Assembly (NCBI RefSeq): GCF_037975245.1
Contig: NC_092581.1
Location: forward strand, 6,535,501-6,599,500
Source: Apostichopus japonicus
Taxonomy: Eukaryota > Echinodermata > Holothuroidea > Aspidochirotida > Stichopodidae
DNA: 64,000 nucleotides
Reading direction: 5' to 3'
Shown here: positions 26,401-40,400 of the stretch, one piece after another
Numbering within the stretch: position 1 is the first letter of the stretch
Layout: every line of letters starts with the position of its first letter
Position numbers and translations under genes: made by a program
Notes under the pieces: model-generated
Databases searched by the model: none
Told to the model about the DNA's origin: nothing
The model's input: only the letters and a program-made list of their open reading frames with translations

Positions 26401-29400
26401 TCATTCCCTGGACGAATATCTTGTTGAAGAGACCTATAGAACCCCTACACAATCTACAGTATACTGAACTGAATTTATGTTCAACAAAGAAATTAACAGC
26501 ATTGGAGAATTCACAGATTGATTATAGGTTAGTTTTGGAGTGACCATGTTTAAAAGATTTTCATGCATTGTCACTAGTTGACCTCATCTGACCTTTACCA
26601 ATTTCATTGTGGTTCTGATGACCAAGTTGGATCTACAAACTAAGTATGCAATTCAAGAAAGATGCACTTCTTGACTTACCCTGTATACAAGATTTTCAGA
26701 CTTTTGACTTAAATGTTGACTACAAATGAACTTTGACCTCCACCAATTCTAACAGGGTTCTTGTTCTCACCAAGCTGGATCTGCATACCATATATGAAGT
26801 TCAACAAATGATGTACTTTCTGAGTTATCATGTTTACAAAGATTTCAGACTTTGACCCAGAGCTGTTGACCTCACATGCACATTGAACTTCACAGAAGAA
26901 AATGTGGTTCTTTTACTCAATGAGACTGATCCACATATCAAGTATAGAGTTAATCCACCATGAATTACATGAATTAAAAGTATCAGGACAATGTTTCAAA
27001 TTCTTCCACCAGACAATGCCTTTAAAACATTTTCAGTTTGACAAGTGGTGGCCTCAAATGTCCTTTTGTGCCCATGACCTTGTAATTATAGCATCTCCTG
27101 ACATAAATCAGACAACTATGAATTAATCTATCTAATGTAATAAACATAAAACATCTGATATGTTGTTCAACAATATCTATCTAAGCTTATGTTTCTGCTC
27201 ACAGTTGCATTTACACAAAATAGCAGTCTGAATATTATGCTGCTAAATCCACTTAAAACTACAGCAGTACCAAAGGTCACCATCACAATATTTGTTTGAC
27301 ACAAATTACATCAACATATGCATAATATGCATATAGTTTGACAGCAAATAGTGTACTTTGGCAAAGAAAGAAGAAAGAATTGTTGTTATGGGGCGGTTCA
27401 AGTATTGTAGGCTCATCCTGCACCAGAAACAAAAGACTTAACCCTTTTTGGACAGAACTTTACTGCAAACACACTGCGAGCCACAAGGTGATATCTGTAG
27501 GAATACTGAAACTTGGTTTTCACACATCCTACTGTGTACAGATGGTACAGTATGTTAGTTAAGACTGCGTGTTGTTAAAGATATTGTTGCAGGTTGTGTG
27601 TAACCCATTCAACTTACAAACCCCAGGCATTAAATCATTCCACTAATTCAAACATTCATTTGTCATCAGTCATAACAGTTTGCAGTTTCTTTACATGGTC
27701 TAGATACTCTTATAGTATTCTTCAAAAGTCTGCTTAAAACTATTTTGCACTTTTCATACCAACACTACCAGAGTTGCTTACTTTCAATAGGAAAAGGTCA
27801 GTGACTTAACTAACATAAAATGAATCATGTTTCATGAGTCATTCAAAACTTCTCTCTGTGAATATTGTATGATATATTACTGACGAGCAGTTAGTTTAAC
27901 TTCATCAAGAGTTCGTAAAACAAATTTTATACCAAATATAATACCCCACAACATCTACTGTAGACAAATTTGAGGCATAATACCCTATTCAGTCCTAGAG
28001 GCTAGAGCACAACTTGTTCAATAATCTTGTAATTCATATTTGTCCTACACACATGATTATGAACAGTAAAGAATTAGGTACTACAAAATGGCTGCTATTA
28101 AGTTTCATTTCAGGAAATAAGGAAGGAAGTGTTCAAACCACACAGCAATTACTAGTTGATTCTTAAAGACGAGAAGCTCTGAGTAATTTTGTCTCGAGTG
28201 GTAAAAGCAGTATGATAAGACTATCACTACCAACATGGCATAACGCACTATGTAGGGCACTAATAAAACTCATGGAATGTAACATGAAATTTAGCAATAG
28301 GCTAATCAGACATACATATTTCAGACATGAAATAAAATTACATTCATTACAGGTGTAAGGATGTCAGCACATAGAGGCACATGTTGAAAATAAACTGTCA
28401 TTAAGGGCTGGTATCACTCGGTCAAACCAGCCATGGGCATCTCACAAGAAGCTGTTAATATTTGCTCAACCTAACTAACATAAGATGTCCTTGTGTAAGA
28501 AATAAAGTAATACTTCCCAACTCTCTTATGGAAGATAAAAATCTCCCTTTTGAAAAAGGACAAAGTTCCAAATTAGGAAACTGCAGGTTAAGCTTTTCTG
28601 CATAACACTGTCACAAACTCTATTGAGAATAATATGCATTCCCTTTAAAGGTCTAAAGATGACTGATCATCTGATATTAATTGATGCTTCATACAGGTGT
28701 ATATGAGGTGCCTCCAACACCACTGAATATCTTTGCAATATACAGTAGTTGTTTCTGTATGCAAAACACATGTGTGCACTGTACAGTATCCGTTACCCGT
28801 CAGTGTTAAGATATAACCAGAGTGCATCAGCTTTATGAAAATACAATCATACACCAGATTATTCAGTGTTCTTCTAGTATAATTAGCACTGCATGAACAC
28901 CTGCCCCACATATCACAGGAGCAAGTATCATTGTACTAGTTATACTGCAGATCTGTAGTGTTTCTATTTTATGTGGTAATTCTGTCTCAACTTAGAAGCA
29001 ATCCACACTGGGAAAATGACTAATAAAATATTTTTAATTATACAATGATGGTTTTTGCAATATTCAGGAACTTTTCAAACAGTGAAAACACTTCCAATTT
29101 GTACATGATCACATTTTGATGCTGTAGGATACAGTTCTAGAGCTAATATAAGGGTGTAATCCTTCCTACGATATTTAATAATGTAGAAAGAATTCAACTT
29201 AAAATTCAAATTGTAATTTGTTGAATTCAAAATGACCTTTCTACAATTTCATGCACACTACTCTAGCATTCTCCAGTCAGTTGGATTTTGTACACAATAT
29301 GAGCCATCTTTATTTAACAAGTCTGAGACACAACCAAGTTGCCCATCATGTGTAAAACACACAAAACTCAAGTGCTCATTCAATGGACACAACTGAAAGC

Positions 29401-32400
29401 AAAAATCAAAGGGTATTCAACAGAGTTAATGATTGAATCTATCATTCAATATCATCACTGAAAAAGACTGAACAATAGTACACCCACAATCAGTGATATA
29501 ACATAACTAACTGTAACTACTATGAATGAGGAAGTAACTTCAAACTTATCACATGTTTCAATTACTTTACAACGCTTGTAAACCTCAAGTACAATGATGT
29601 CCTGTTTCCCTTTGATCTCTGATTATCAATAGCCTAGTGTACTTATACAAATTTACTGACCTGCAATAAAATGCTTGAAATTTGAGATTAATAATGATAA
29701 GTTAGAATGTGGGATATTAGAAATTTATATAATTTGCCATTCTGACGCTTGTTCACTGATCTTAATACACAAATGAATGAATTCTGCACTATAGGAGAAA
29801 AAAAATCCTTTGCAGTTTGTACTAAACATAATAGGTTTATAAATCAAGTGCAGTGTTGCAGTGTTATGGCTTTATCATTTAGTAAATTCAGCTATGTAAC
29901 TTAAATCAAGAAGATCAATTTAAAAATACTTCAAAACCTTCATCTTAGTCATTCTTTTCTTGGGTATACAGTACAATGCAATGTTAGTGACTTCCAATTC
30001 AATTACAAAGTATCAATAAGTCCCAGCATCGAAACATATTGAAATCTTACGTGCAGAATGCACCATTTGTAAACCTAGGATTGCTTACTAGGAAAGTAAG
30101 CTAATTGTGTATCATGTTCATTAGCTGATGTTACTCAGCATGTATTTACTGTTTGTAATCATTACAAAGTGCAGCAAACCAACGTCACAATTCTCTGATA
30201 TGAATACAATGTAATTTAGGCAAATGTCCTGATTGATTGAATGGCATTCACAGGAATCCAAACGACATCACAAGCATAGGACAAGCTCCAAATGTTCAAA
30301 TTTATTCCATCTTTTTTTTTTGGTATTGTTGTACCTCTTCTGATCTTACTTTATAAGAGCAACAGGCCTAATTCAATCTGGGTACCAATGAAAAAACATA
30401 AATAGTGTATTAATAGCTCTGCAGATAGTAGAGTAAAAATATAAAATTATCTGCACTCATATCGTGATATTACCTCAGATGTAGGCTAACATTTACTAAC
30501 ATTTGCTATGATGAGTTAGTTTGGGTGCTGGAATACATACTGTTCTGAAAATAAACTAAAGGTGCTTACTCTTTAAATGCTTCATCACATTCATTACGGC
30601 TTCGGTAAAAGTATGCTTCTTTCTCTTCCTTTTTCTTCTGTTTGTTAACTTTTCGTTCCATCTTTGCCTGCTGCTTTTTTGCCTTCAACCAAGCTTCATA
30701 TGACTCTTCTGCTTCTTTGGGATCCTAAAATTTTGTTAAAACAACATGAGAAACTCTAGCTTTCATATTCAACATGGCAAGCACAGGTTCAAGAGGGGGA
30801 GGCATTGGATAATGAGAAGGGTGGTTGATATGGAAGGTTGATATTCTATGCAGGAAAATAAAGTGTACTTCATACCACTAAAATATCCACTAAAACATCA
30901 TGAGAAACTCTAGCTTTCATATTCAACATGGCAAACACAGGTTTAAGAGGGGGAGGCATTGGATAATGAGAAGGGTGGTTGATATGGAAGGGAAAATGTT
31001 TATATTCTATGCATGAAAATAAAGTGTACTTCATACCACTAAAATATCATTATACTACTTCATGGAAACTTGTTATGTTGAACAGTTTAGTGTGAGCATA
31101 CCTACTACTGTTACAAGATTGATAATGCTGATCCCAACTTTCTAAGTTTTGTCACTGTTACTCAGACTTCATTGTACAGCATGGAGTCATATTGTAAGAT
31201 AGGAAGATAACCCCAAACTTATAATGGTGTGGGAAGTTATGGAAAGGTAAAAACAAAAGGATAAACCTACAGCCAAGATACACAAAGATGTTGACAGCTA
31301 TATAGTCTACACAACGAGACACTTTGGGTGGTACAATGAGGAGGAGGAGGAGGAGGTTGGTTGATTGGAGGTGTTTGATCACCACTAGTGTTCGACCGAT
31401 AATCAGTTAGATAATCAGCATCAAGCCGATTATCAGACAATCGGTAAATAATCGGCATTGGCAAAATGGGCTACCGATTATGCGGAACCAATTATTATGT
31501 TCCACATAAAGGATTGTATTTTTTTGCGCTTTTGATTCACCACAACCACAACGGGAAAAGAAAGTAGATCATTCGATTCAACGCTTTTGAAAGCTGGGGA
31601 TGGTTACTGTATCGCAAGTCCCTCACGCGAGATTGTACTAATGCTGTTCTATATACTATCCAGTTTTGCCAGTTAACATCATACAGTGTACCTGCTAACT
31701 TACAGGGAAGACATAATTTTTTTTTTCACTTCGCTTCTTGCATCTAACAAACCTCCTTTTATCCATGTTAAATGATTGATAAGAAAGATTTATTGTCTCG
31801 ACAAAATATAAAACCAAAACAATATACTTTTTAACCACTTTGGTTGTTTCACCGTACAGTACGTGAAAACAGGAAAGTGAAAACGATAACATTAGGCTTT
31901 GTTCATTTTGAGTTCTACGTTCATTAGGCTAGTCTGGCTAGAGAACGGTTCAGCCTTATAACTGTTCAGATTGCATATGCGCCCAAGATTTAATAAATGC
32001 GATAAAATAAGGAAATCAAGGCGCCAAATACTCCTAAAAATCCCTAAATATGTTTGGCGACAGTCCTCAGTAGTTCTACTGCACTACAATATTTTGTGAT
32101 TAGGCAAACACACTTAGGCATAATTTTGCAAAAAACACGAAGCAATATTTTTCCCTGACCGCATGTACCATAGGTGCTAAAATAACCCCTTTCAGTAACT
32201 GAACTCCCGCAACCGACTAAAGCAAGTCTGATTTCCACTGACACGTGCGACAAAGTCAATGGGACTTTAGTGTGTGATTTCTCTCACATGTAGTTAAGTC
32301 AATGGAGAAGCGCCATTGACCTACTGTGTATAATCGTTTGAAACGACGTTCGATCCCAAGTTTTCCCTCGCATATATAGTAATCATTGAAAACTTTTTTT

Positions 32401-35400
32401 ATATCAGATTATATTTTTCGATATCAGATTACGAAATTACGAATATTTTATTTCCGTTCTGTCTACTTTTCACTTTATTTACGTTGGAGTTGCAACACTG
32501 ATAATGGTTCTAATATCAGTTGTAGACGCTGGCCCTAACTTTTTTTTTGCTTTTAGTAGCCAATGGCTATTATTTCTCCCCTTCTGTAGTCTGTACAGCA
32601 CTACCATTTACTGTGTTGTGGTGGGATTGCAATATTGTGACTCATCGTTATAAACGTACAGCGCCCTATTTACGTATCACAATGTTCTTTATTTGCTTGA
32701 GTGTGAAACAGTAAGTCGTTCGTGCATTTACATCTTTGCTTGCATTGGCCTAGAAGTTGGTAATCATGCATAACACTTAATCATATATTAGGCCAGTTCC
32801 ATGAAAACGATGAAATCATCTGTAATCGGCATCGGCCCGATTGTCACATGAACTAATCGGTAATCGGTAATAACCGATTATCATATAATCTGTCGAACAC
32901 TAATCCCCACGCAAGTTCTATGTCAAAGGTTACCAGGTCACTCTAGACATGAGGGTGAGTATGTAGATGATGTGAGGAGACAGGTAAGTGAGGAGCAGAG
33001 TAAATACAAAGAACCATACTTTACTCCTTGCCATTAAATATACATTCCAATCTACCTAATCTAACTTGGTAACACTGTAGACCATCTGCCTCCCTTCCTG
33101 GTCAATGCCCATGGTTCATTCTAAATTTACCATCGATGATGCCTATAAGTGTTTCATATGCATCTGAATTCCTACCAACTCCATAGTTTAGGATCCCTTT
33201 GCAAGAAGTCCCGCAATTAATATACAAGTAAATAGCTCAAAACTGTAGACCTTTACAGTGTTTAACAGTATAGGTCTTTATAAATCAGCAAAAGACAATT
33301 CAGTTTGCATCAGTTATCAAAATGATGCTGTCAAACTGACTTTATGTCATCAGAGTTTACACTTCTTTAATTTTAAGTATATCATGTTAGTGAAGTAGTA
33401 ATAAAAACATAATCATTATCACTCAATTAAAAGAATGTGAACGATGAATTCCTAGGGTTTACTAACAAGCTTAGTACACTAGACTTATCATATTGCTACT
33501 GTACCAAAACATGCCATTTGAATGCTCTGATAGCTGAAGGAACAACACCAGTTTAGCTGCATGCATCTGGTTTATAAATCATTAATGGCAGCTTAACTTA
33601 CCTTTTGTATTTTCACCTCTGTTTTCTTTTGTTGTTGACGTTCCAGTTTCTTTCTCTCGATGGTTTCTTGCTGTTTTCTCTTCACCCAAGCCTGAAAAGC
33701 TGAGTCTGCCTCTTCTTGTTGTCGTTTCTTTTCCTCTTCCTCCCTCTGTCTCTTGTCCTGTAACCTTTGACTCTTAATCATCATCTGTTTCTTCTTTAAT
33801 TCCTTCTGTTCGGGAGATAGACCATACTTGCTGAAACCTTCTGGTTTGTCATACTGCAAATTCTCTTGTGTTACATATGTTGTTGATTTAGCAGACTGGA
33901 TCCTCCGTTTCTGTACGGGTTGTCTCTGGATTGACTGATAGGTCTTGGCTGTGGAAGGCCTTTCTTTCTTTTTTGGAGTTTCCTCTAAAGATATATCATC
34001 CTCACCGTTACTAGGTGAAGCCAGACCTTCTTCATTACTTGCATTTCTATTCTTTTCACTAGGTGAACCTAGTCCCATAATGTTACGTTCTTCAGCACTT
34101 AATTCACTTACTTTCTTCAACTCAAATTTACCATCCCTCTCTATTAAGACTTGTTCTTCTTGTTTCTTTTCCTCAGTAGCAGGGTTTGTCTCACTAATAA
34201 TGTTAACCTCACTTTCTGTATTTTCTTTGTTTTCAATTTCAGGATTAAAGCTTTCAGGTTCGACTACTTTTTCAGGACTAGTTTCTGTAATTTGAATTTT
34301 ATTGCTATCCTCATTCAAGTCTGTCCTTAATTCTTCTTCCTCCTTGTTTTCTTGTTCACTTAAAGTGAGCTGTTTGGCAAACATATCAGAGACATCTCCA
34401 TGTCTATCACCTTCCCCTTGAACATCATTTCCAACATCCATCTCCTTTTCGTGCTCTTCATCTTCTTTATCACCATCACCTATCATTTCTTCTTCTTCAT
34501 CATCATCATCATCATCTTCTCTCATAACTTGAGACACTCTGTATTCTATCTCAAGATCACTGTCATTGTCATCTATGTGATCAGGAGGTGGAACTTCAAA
34601 CGTCACCAAATTTTCACTAAAGTTCACTTTTGTGTTTGTTCTAACTACCAGTTCTTCAGCTCCCCATTCTTCATTAATTTTTCGCAATCTCTCTTTCATA
34701 TCAATAGGAGGGTAATCTTCCATTTCAAGCTCTCCATCCAAATTGTCAACATAGTCATCCCATTCTGCTCTCAGCTTTGCAAGTTCCTCTTGGATAAGCC
34801 AATCATCTCCCTCATCATCTTCTTCACTGTCCTGGTCCTGTCAACAACAAGGAAATCACAAAACTGATAAAATGGATAACAACAATGCTCTGGAAATGTC
34901 ACACTATGAAGACAAGTATAGAGAAAAACATTACTAGCATTTGCATTGCTAATACTGGATAGCACAATTAGGGGTAACACACTGATTTTTAAGATGCATA
35001 AAAACACACTAGCAAATTTCATCGCACATCAAAACTTGAGCCATTAGCCCCAACTACAAGTGCCAAAATGAATGACTTAATTAAAACAACTAACTATACA
35101 GAAGTTCAATTACAGTATACTAAAACTTTATTCTGCTGTTTGTTAAAGTGTTACACATACCAGACTGTACAGTAATACAGATATAAGCAGTATACAGAGG
35201 TACAGAGCCACAATCTGTACAGCTACTGTACTACAGTTTCACTCAATTTTCATAACTAATAATTAGTACTATCCAGCTTCAGTGATCTATGAAGTCTCAC
35301 TTTCTTAATAAAATCTAAGTTCTTAATGCAAGACTGGTTACCAGAGAAACCATTTTAATTTGCAACAAATTTATTACATGTGGTAGTGAATGGACTCTGA

Positions 35401-37437
35401 CAACAGAGAACAAACAGTAGATGACATTTATGAATTGTTGTGTTGACAATCATCACACAGCACGGCACTAGATACAATAACTAATCAGAAAAACTAGATA
35501 TTGCAATTGACTTGTTCTGTTCCTTCTACCTTTTATATTTCCCAAATCCCACCTTTAAAGGGACATTCCAGTGTTGTAAAAATACTATTTCCTGAGTGAA
35601 TAAGTGAGCTAGAAAAATATTAAAACAGTTTCCACTGAATTGCTGTGGTGATATCACTCTGTAGTTGTCAGATACATTCACCAATTTGAAAACTTCACAT
35701 CTTTGCCAAACAAGATGAGCTATAAGTATACACTTATGACCTACTGTACTGCAAAGATGCAGAAATTTTCCAACATTTGTAATATATCAATCGTCTTCAG
35801 CTACCTGAATATCCCTTAAACTCCATGAGGCAGTGTCTAGTATACACTGCACAAACAAAAGGACTAGCCCAGCTGTCTCATCAAAAGTCTGCAATCTTTA
35901 TTCCATCTGCATGTTCAAATTGTAATATGTTTATATTGGCTGTATGGCATTTCTGTGTTGTTCGTTTTCCATTGTCTTTCCATTTCTTTGCACAGTTACT
36001 GTACATGCACATAGTAATTGTAGCTACTTCTTTTGTCCAATCTACAGTATGTTTGGCATTCTATCAAAACTAGTGTTGCACTGATTATCGGCATGTAATA
36101 TCGGTATCTGCTGATATCAGTAATATCAGTCTGTAATCGGTCAAATTTGCGGAATTTACCAATAGTTTGCAACCAATATTGTTTCTTTAAAACAAACATA
36201 CGCTCGTTAAGTTGATAATAGTTTGGTCTAGAGAGCAATCCCCATTCTGTGGCATTTCAATGTGATCGAATCACAATTCACCACTCTAATTTACCTAAGT
36301 ACTGTAGTTAAGCCTGTGGTATAAACATTTTAACTTCGCCCTTAACTGAAGGTCTACTGTACATAACAGAACCCATTCCACACAGCACACAACAGTATCA
36401 TTTTGTGCAAGCTATTTTACCTGTTAAAAGCGCTAACCATGTATGCTTGTACACTGTGCAACTACAGTTCTTGTAAATACACTTAGAAGAAGCCACGCTC
36501 ACACATTTTTGGTGACAATATGCTCATCAGTGGTTGCTTCTACTGTACACCAGTGTTATTGGATAACCTTGTTGGCCTTTCATAGTTGCTAAATATTTTC
36601 TGTTGACAGAAGCAACAACGTCTATTTCCCCCAGGAAACTCTTAAAAGGGCATGTTAAATATCGTAGTTTGAGCAGGACCCTCATGCTTTGCACATATTG
36701 CTTGTAGGCCCGTAGTTTTTATGTGCATCCAGTACATATCGTCTAAACCCCTCACTTTGGCACACTTGCACAAAATGTTCCTTACGCTCCTAAAGCAACA
36801 CACTTGTCTAAACACTCATGTATCATTTATGGGCCTACAAGTTAGGATACTTTGAGTGTTGTTGTATACTATGTGAGACTACCATCAAAATTGTGCAGTC
36901 TTACTGCAAGCGAAAATTAACGAATTAAGGAAGGAATTCAAGAAAACATAAATCATTCATATTTTTTATTAGAATCCCAAATAATAAAAATGCATTAGGA
37001 ACAAACAACATTGGATGAGCAGGGACAAATTGATTGAGCTGAAAAGGAACTTCACAAAGATATGAGCTAATGTTCGACTCCTTTCTTTTTTTATCTTTTT
37101 TTATTGTGATCCGCATCGGATCGGTATCGGCAAAAGCCAGTAGTTAGGATATTGGTGCAAAACATATCAAAACTTTAAGGCTTTATATATATACTGTTTA
37201 GAAATCCTGGGGTATTTACTGTATACCACTCTTGTACAAACAGACATCATTAACATTTACTGTACAGTGTAAAATATTAACCTTACAGTACATGGGTCAT
37301 TGAGCAGAGCAATATGTAATATATCACTTATTGCAGCTATCATGTGGTATGCTGTACAGTAGATGATATATTAATTTTCCTCTCAAAATTCCCTCTCAAA
37401 TTAGTCAGAAAAATCAGTGCAATGCAGTGGCAGCAGA

Positions 37438-37468
<31 letters not shown>

Positions 37469-40400
37469 CCTGAGGGGCTCAGCCCCCCCAATGGAAAAGT
37501 TGAGGGGGCAAATGCATGATAAGCCCCCCCCAATATTTACCAAGGCTCAGAAACGTGCATCTGCCCATTTTTCAATGCATACTTTTCGATCTGTCCGATG
37601 CACACGTATACTATACAGGTGTAATAATTTTAGTAATTGCTGGGGCACCCTCAGCCCGTCCCCTGGCTATACACCACATTGTCACCCCAACCGCGTCTTC
37701 ACGCCCCGTGAAAAGTGGGAGCAGTGAGTGTGAGTACCGGTAAGCGTAACACAACATCCCCTTGCTTAGTGGCGGAGCGTCCATATATATATACAGTCAG
37801 GGGGTGGATGCCCCCCCCCCCTGACGGACTCAAATGGCGCCCTTTACAGCTTTTCACTACTTTTTACTTATTCGCGATTATTGACTATTTTATTGCGCTC
37901 TCATAATACCTATTGACATTTGTCATATTCTGTTGGTGTAATTTTCCGACAAAATGGCGATGACACCTATTTATTCTCCGTTTATCTGCAAATTAGCAAG
38001 GCCCGGAAAGGGTCATTTCCTGCAATCTAGGAAGTATCTTTACTCAAAAATTTTCTGTACGCTCCGTGCCAACCTGTGGTGGCCCTCCGCTTAGATAGTG
38101 TTGAAAGCGCCCCTACAAACAATTCTTGCCCCGTGATATACCAATACCCCTAGCTCCGCCACTGCCCTTACTACACTCAAAAACGTCTTTGCGAGTACAC
38201 TACGAGTAATAGCTACTCTCTTAAAACACCATCAAATATACAAATTACAATGTTTTTACAGACTTTTACGTGCAATCTGAGAAATTGCAGGCTTGAGACC
38301 CATATTTTAGGGCTAGGTATTCGCAGCGTAAAACACTGGGGAAGGGCCGTTTCCGGCCATCTGGGGGTTTGAAAAAACCCAAAATTTTCTTGTACGCTCC
38401 GCGCCAACCGATGGTGGCGCTCCGCTTAGATAGTCTCCACACATTAGCCCCCCCAATAATTTTTTCCATTTCGCCGCGCCTGGTGCAATGAGAAGTAAGG
38501 GGGAACTACACAAATACTGCATCATGTGATTTACTTAGCATGTAACGCAGTAACACCATCATGGTGTCATGACAAAAGTGTGAATGCAACAACTTAATTC
38601 TTGCTTACTGTAGTATCAAAGAGGGAACTGTTCATCTTGGGTTATGCAGTAAGGGAATGTCTGGACACGATGTTGTTAACAATAGCAAAAGTATAATTTT
38701 AAGTTAGTTGTTTTAGGAACTGTGACTACTGTCAACTAAACCAGAGTAGATCTGTGAATGGTTAATGGGAATCACCAACATATACAGAGAGATCATTGTC
38801 ATATTAATCCTGATGCCTGTAATCTGTACTGATTACATATCTCTCAATCAAAGCACCAGCTTTGTGTAAAACTGCTCACATCATGTGAATACACCGGATA
38901 TACTTACATGTTGTCATGCTGGGTGATAGTGCAGCTGGTCGGATGATAGTTAAGGTGCTTAAAACAATCAGTTTCACTTGAAACTTTGGAAATGTTTCAA
39001 AGCTCTCTTCTTCAAAACTTACCAACTTAATACTACAACTGGTAAATCACTATACTGTAGATGTATAATCTACAGTCAGACACCTGGCAGCTTGTCCAGT
39101 TTGTGTGGAACTAGGAAGGACCAATATGACATCTGTTGACTTCGGGCATTGGTTAGAGAGCCCTATTACACATTGCACAAGATTACAGGTATGCAGTCAT
39201 TATTGTTATTTGGAAGAACTTGCTTTCCTTCTAGATACTATAAAATCTTGTGTGCTACTTTTACAGTGTTTTAGAGTGGGAAGATACTAGTTTCAGGGTA
39301 ACTGTACTGTACCTTGACCAAGATATTACACATCAGCAATCCAAGTGCAAAGTATGAAAGTTATAGCAGAAACTGATGGATACGATCTGGGTCAGAGACA
39401 AAAACAATGCCAAAGAGAATGCCAATGTCTGAAACATTTAGTTCTCATTGTTTATATCTCGGTTGGCATGATGACAATATGGTTTGTGTTAATTCATGGT
39501 GTTTCTCTCCTTTATCACTGTGTAATGTAGTAGCTCTTGGACCTCATCCTACAGTAAATCTCATTCCTATAAGCTTATAATTCAGATCAACACTGAATGC
39601 TGTTCAGTGCAGACACCTACCTGGGTTAAGGAGACATCTTTTACTTCATTTTCCTCCTGAAAGTTCTGCTGAAGATCAAAAGTATCATTCAGTGTTGTTG
39701 ATCCTACACTTCTTGGCAACCCCACTGGGTGCTGTTGTACATCTATATCAGCCATTTCATCAGTACTGTATGAGAAAGAAAAAAGATAACATTGAGAAAG
39801 CACTGGAAAACTAACCAACAACCCCCCCCCAAAAAAAAATATATATATATATTCTTGTACACAAATTCCAGTACACATACTGTAGTTTGCTAAAATAACG
39901 TCATGTTTGACAGTGTTTGTGCTATTATTATTCTTTAACTAAAACATTTGAACCATGCATACCACCTCTTTCCATCCCCCAGTAGGGTCCTTCCATCACT
40001 GTTTTTGAAGAAACAATTGAGAATTTAATTTCATAGTGTTGCCTACAGTCTGTAACTATAGCCTAAATTCTAATTTATAAAAACATTTGTGGGAGGTTTT
40101 ACTTCTGCTGTGAATTACTTACCTCTGCACAATGATTATTTAAATATAGTTTGAGGTTAATCCCCCTTTAAGATGGTTAAAATTGATCATCCTTTGATTA
40201 ACAGACCAGTGAAAACGATCTGAAATATACCACAGATGGCAGTTGCCTCAAATGTTGCTAATTTACAACAATTTTAATCTGGTACTGTAACATATTTGTT
40301 GTATTCAAGCACAAAGGGCTTTATCATGCGCACACTACAGTATGAATCCAGACACAAATTTGATAACATGGTCAAATGTTATGACAATGATATTCTAAGA

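Noticed and set aside
34400-34867. 155-residue plus-strand frame rich in I, F and H
   Set aside because: Antisense shadow of the large acidic CCDC181 exon.
38213-38525. Frames containing SGAPPSVGAERT or similar
   Set aside because: Direct translations of the palindromic transposon module; they recur in several frames and on both strands wherever the module occurs.
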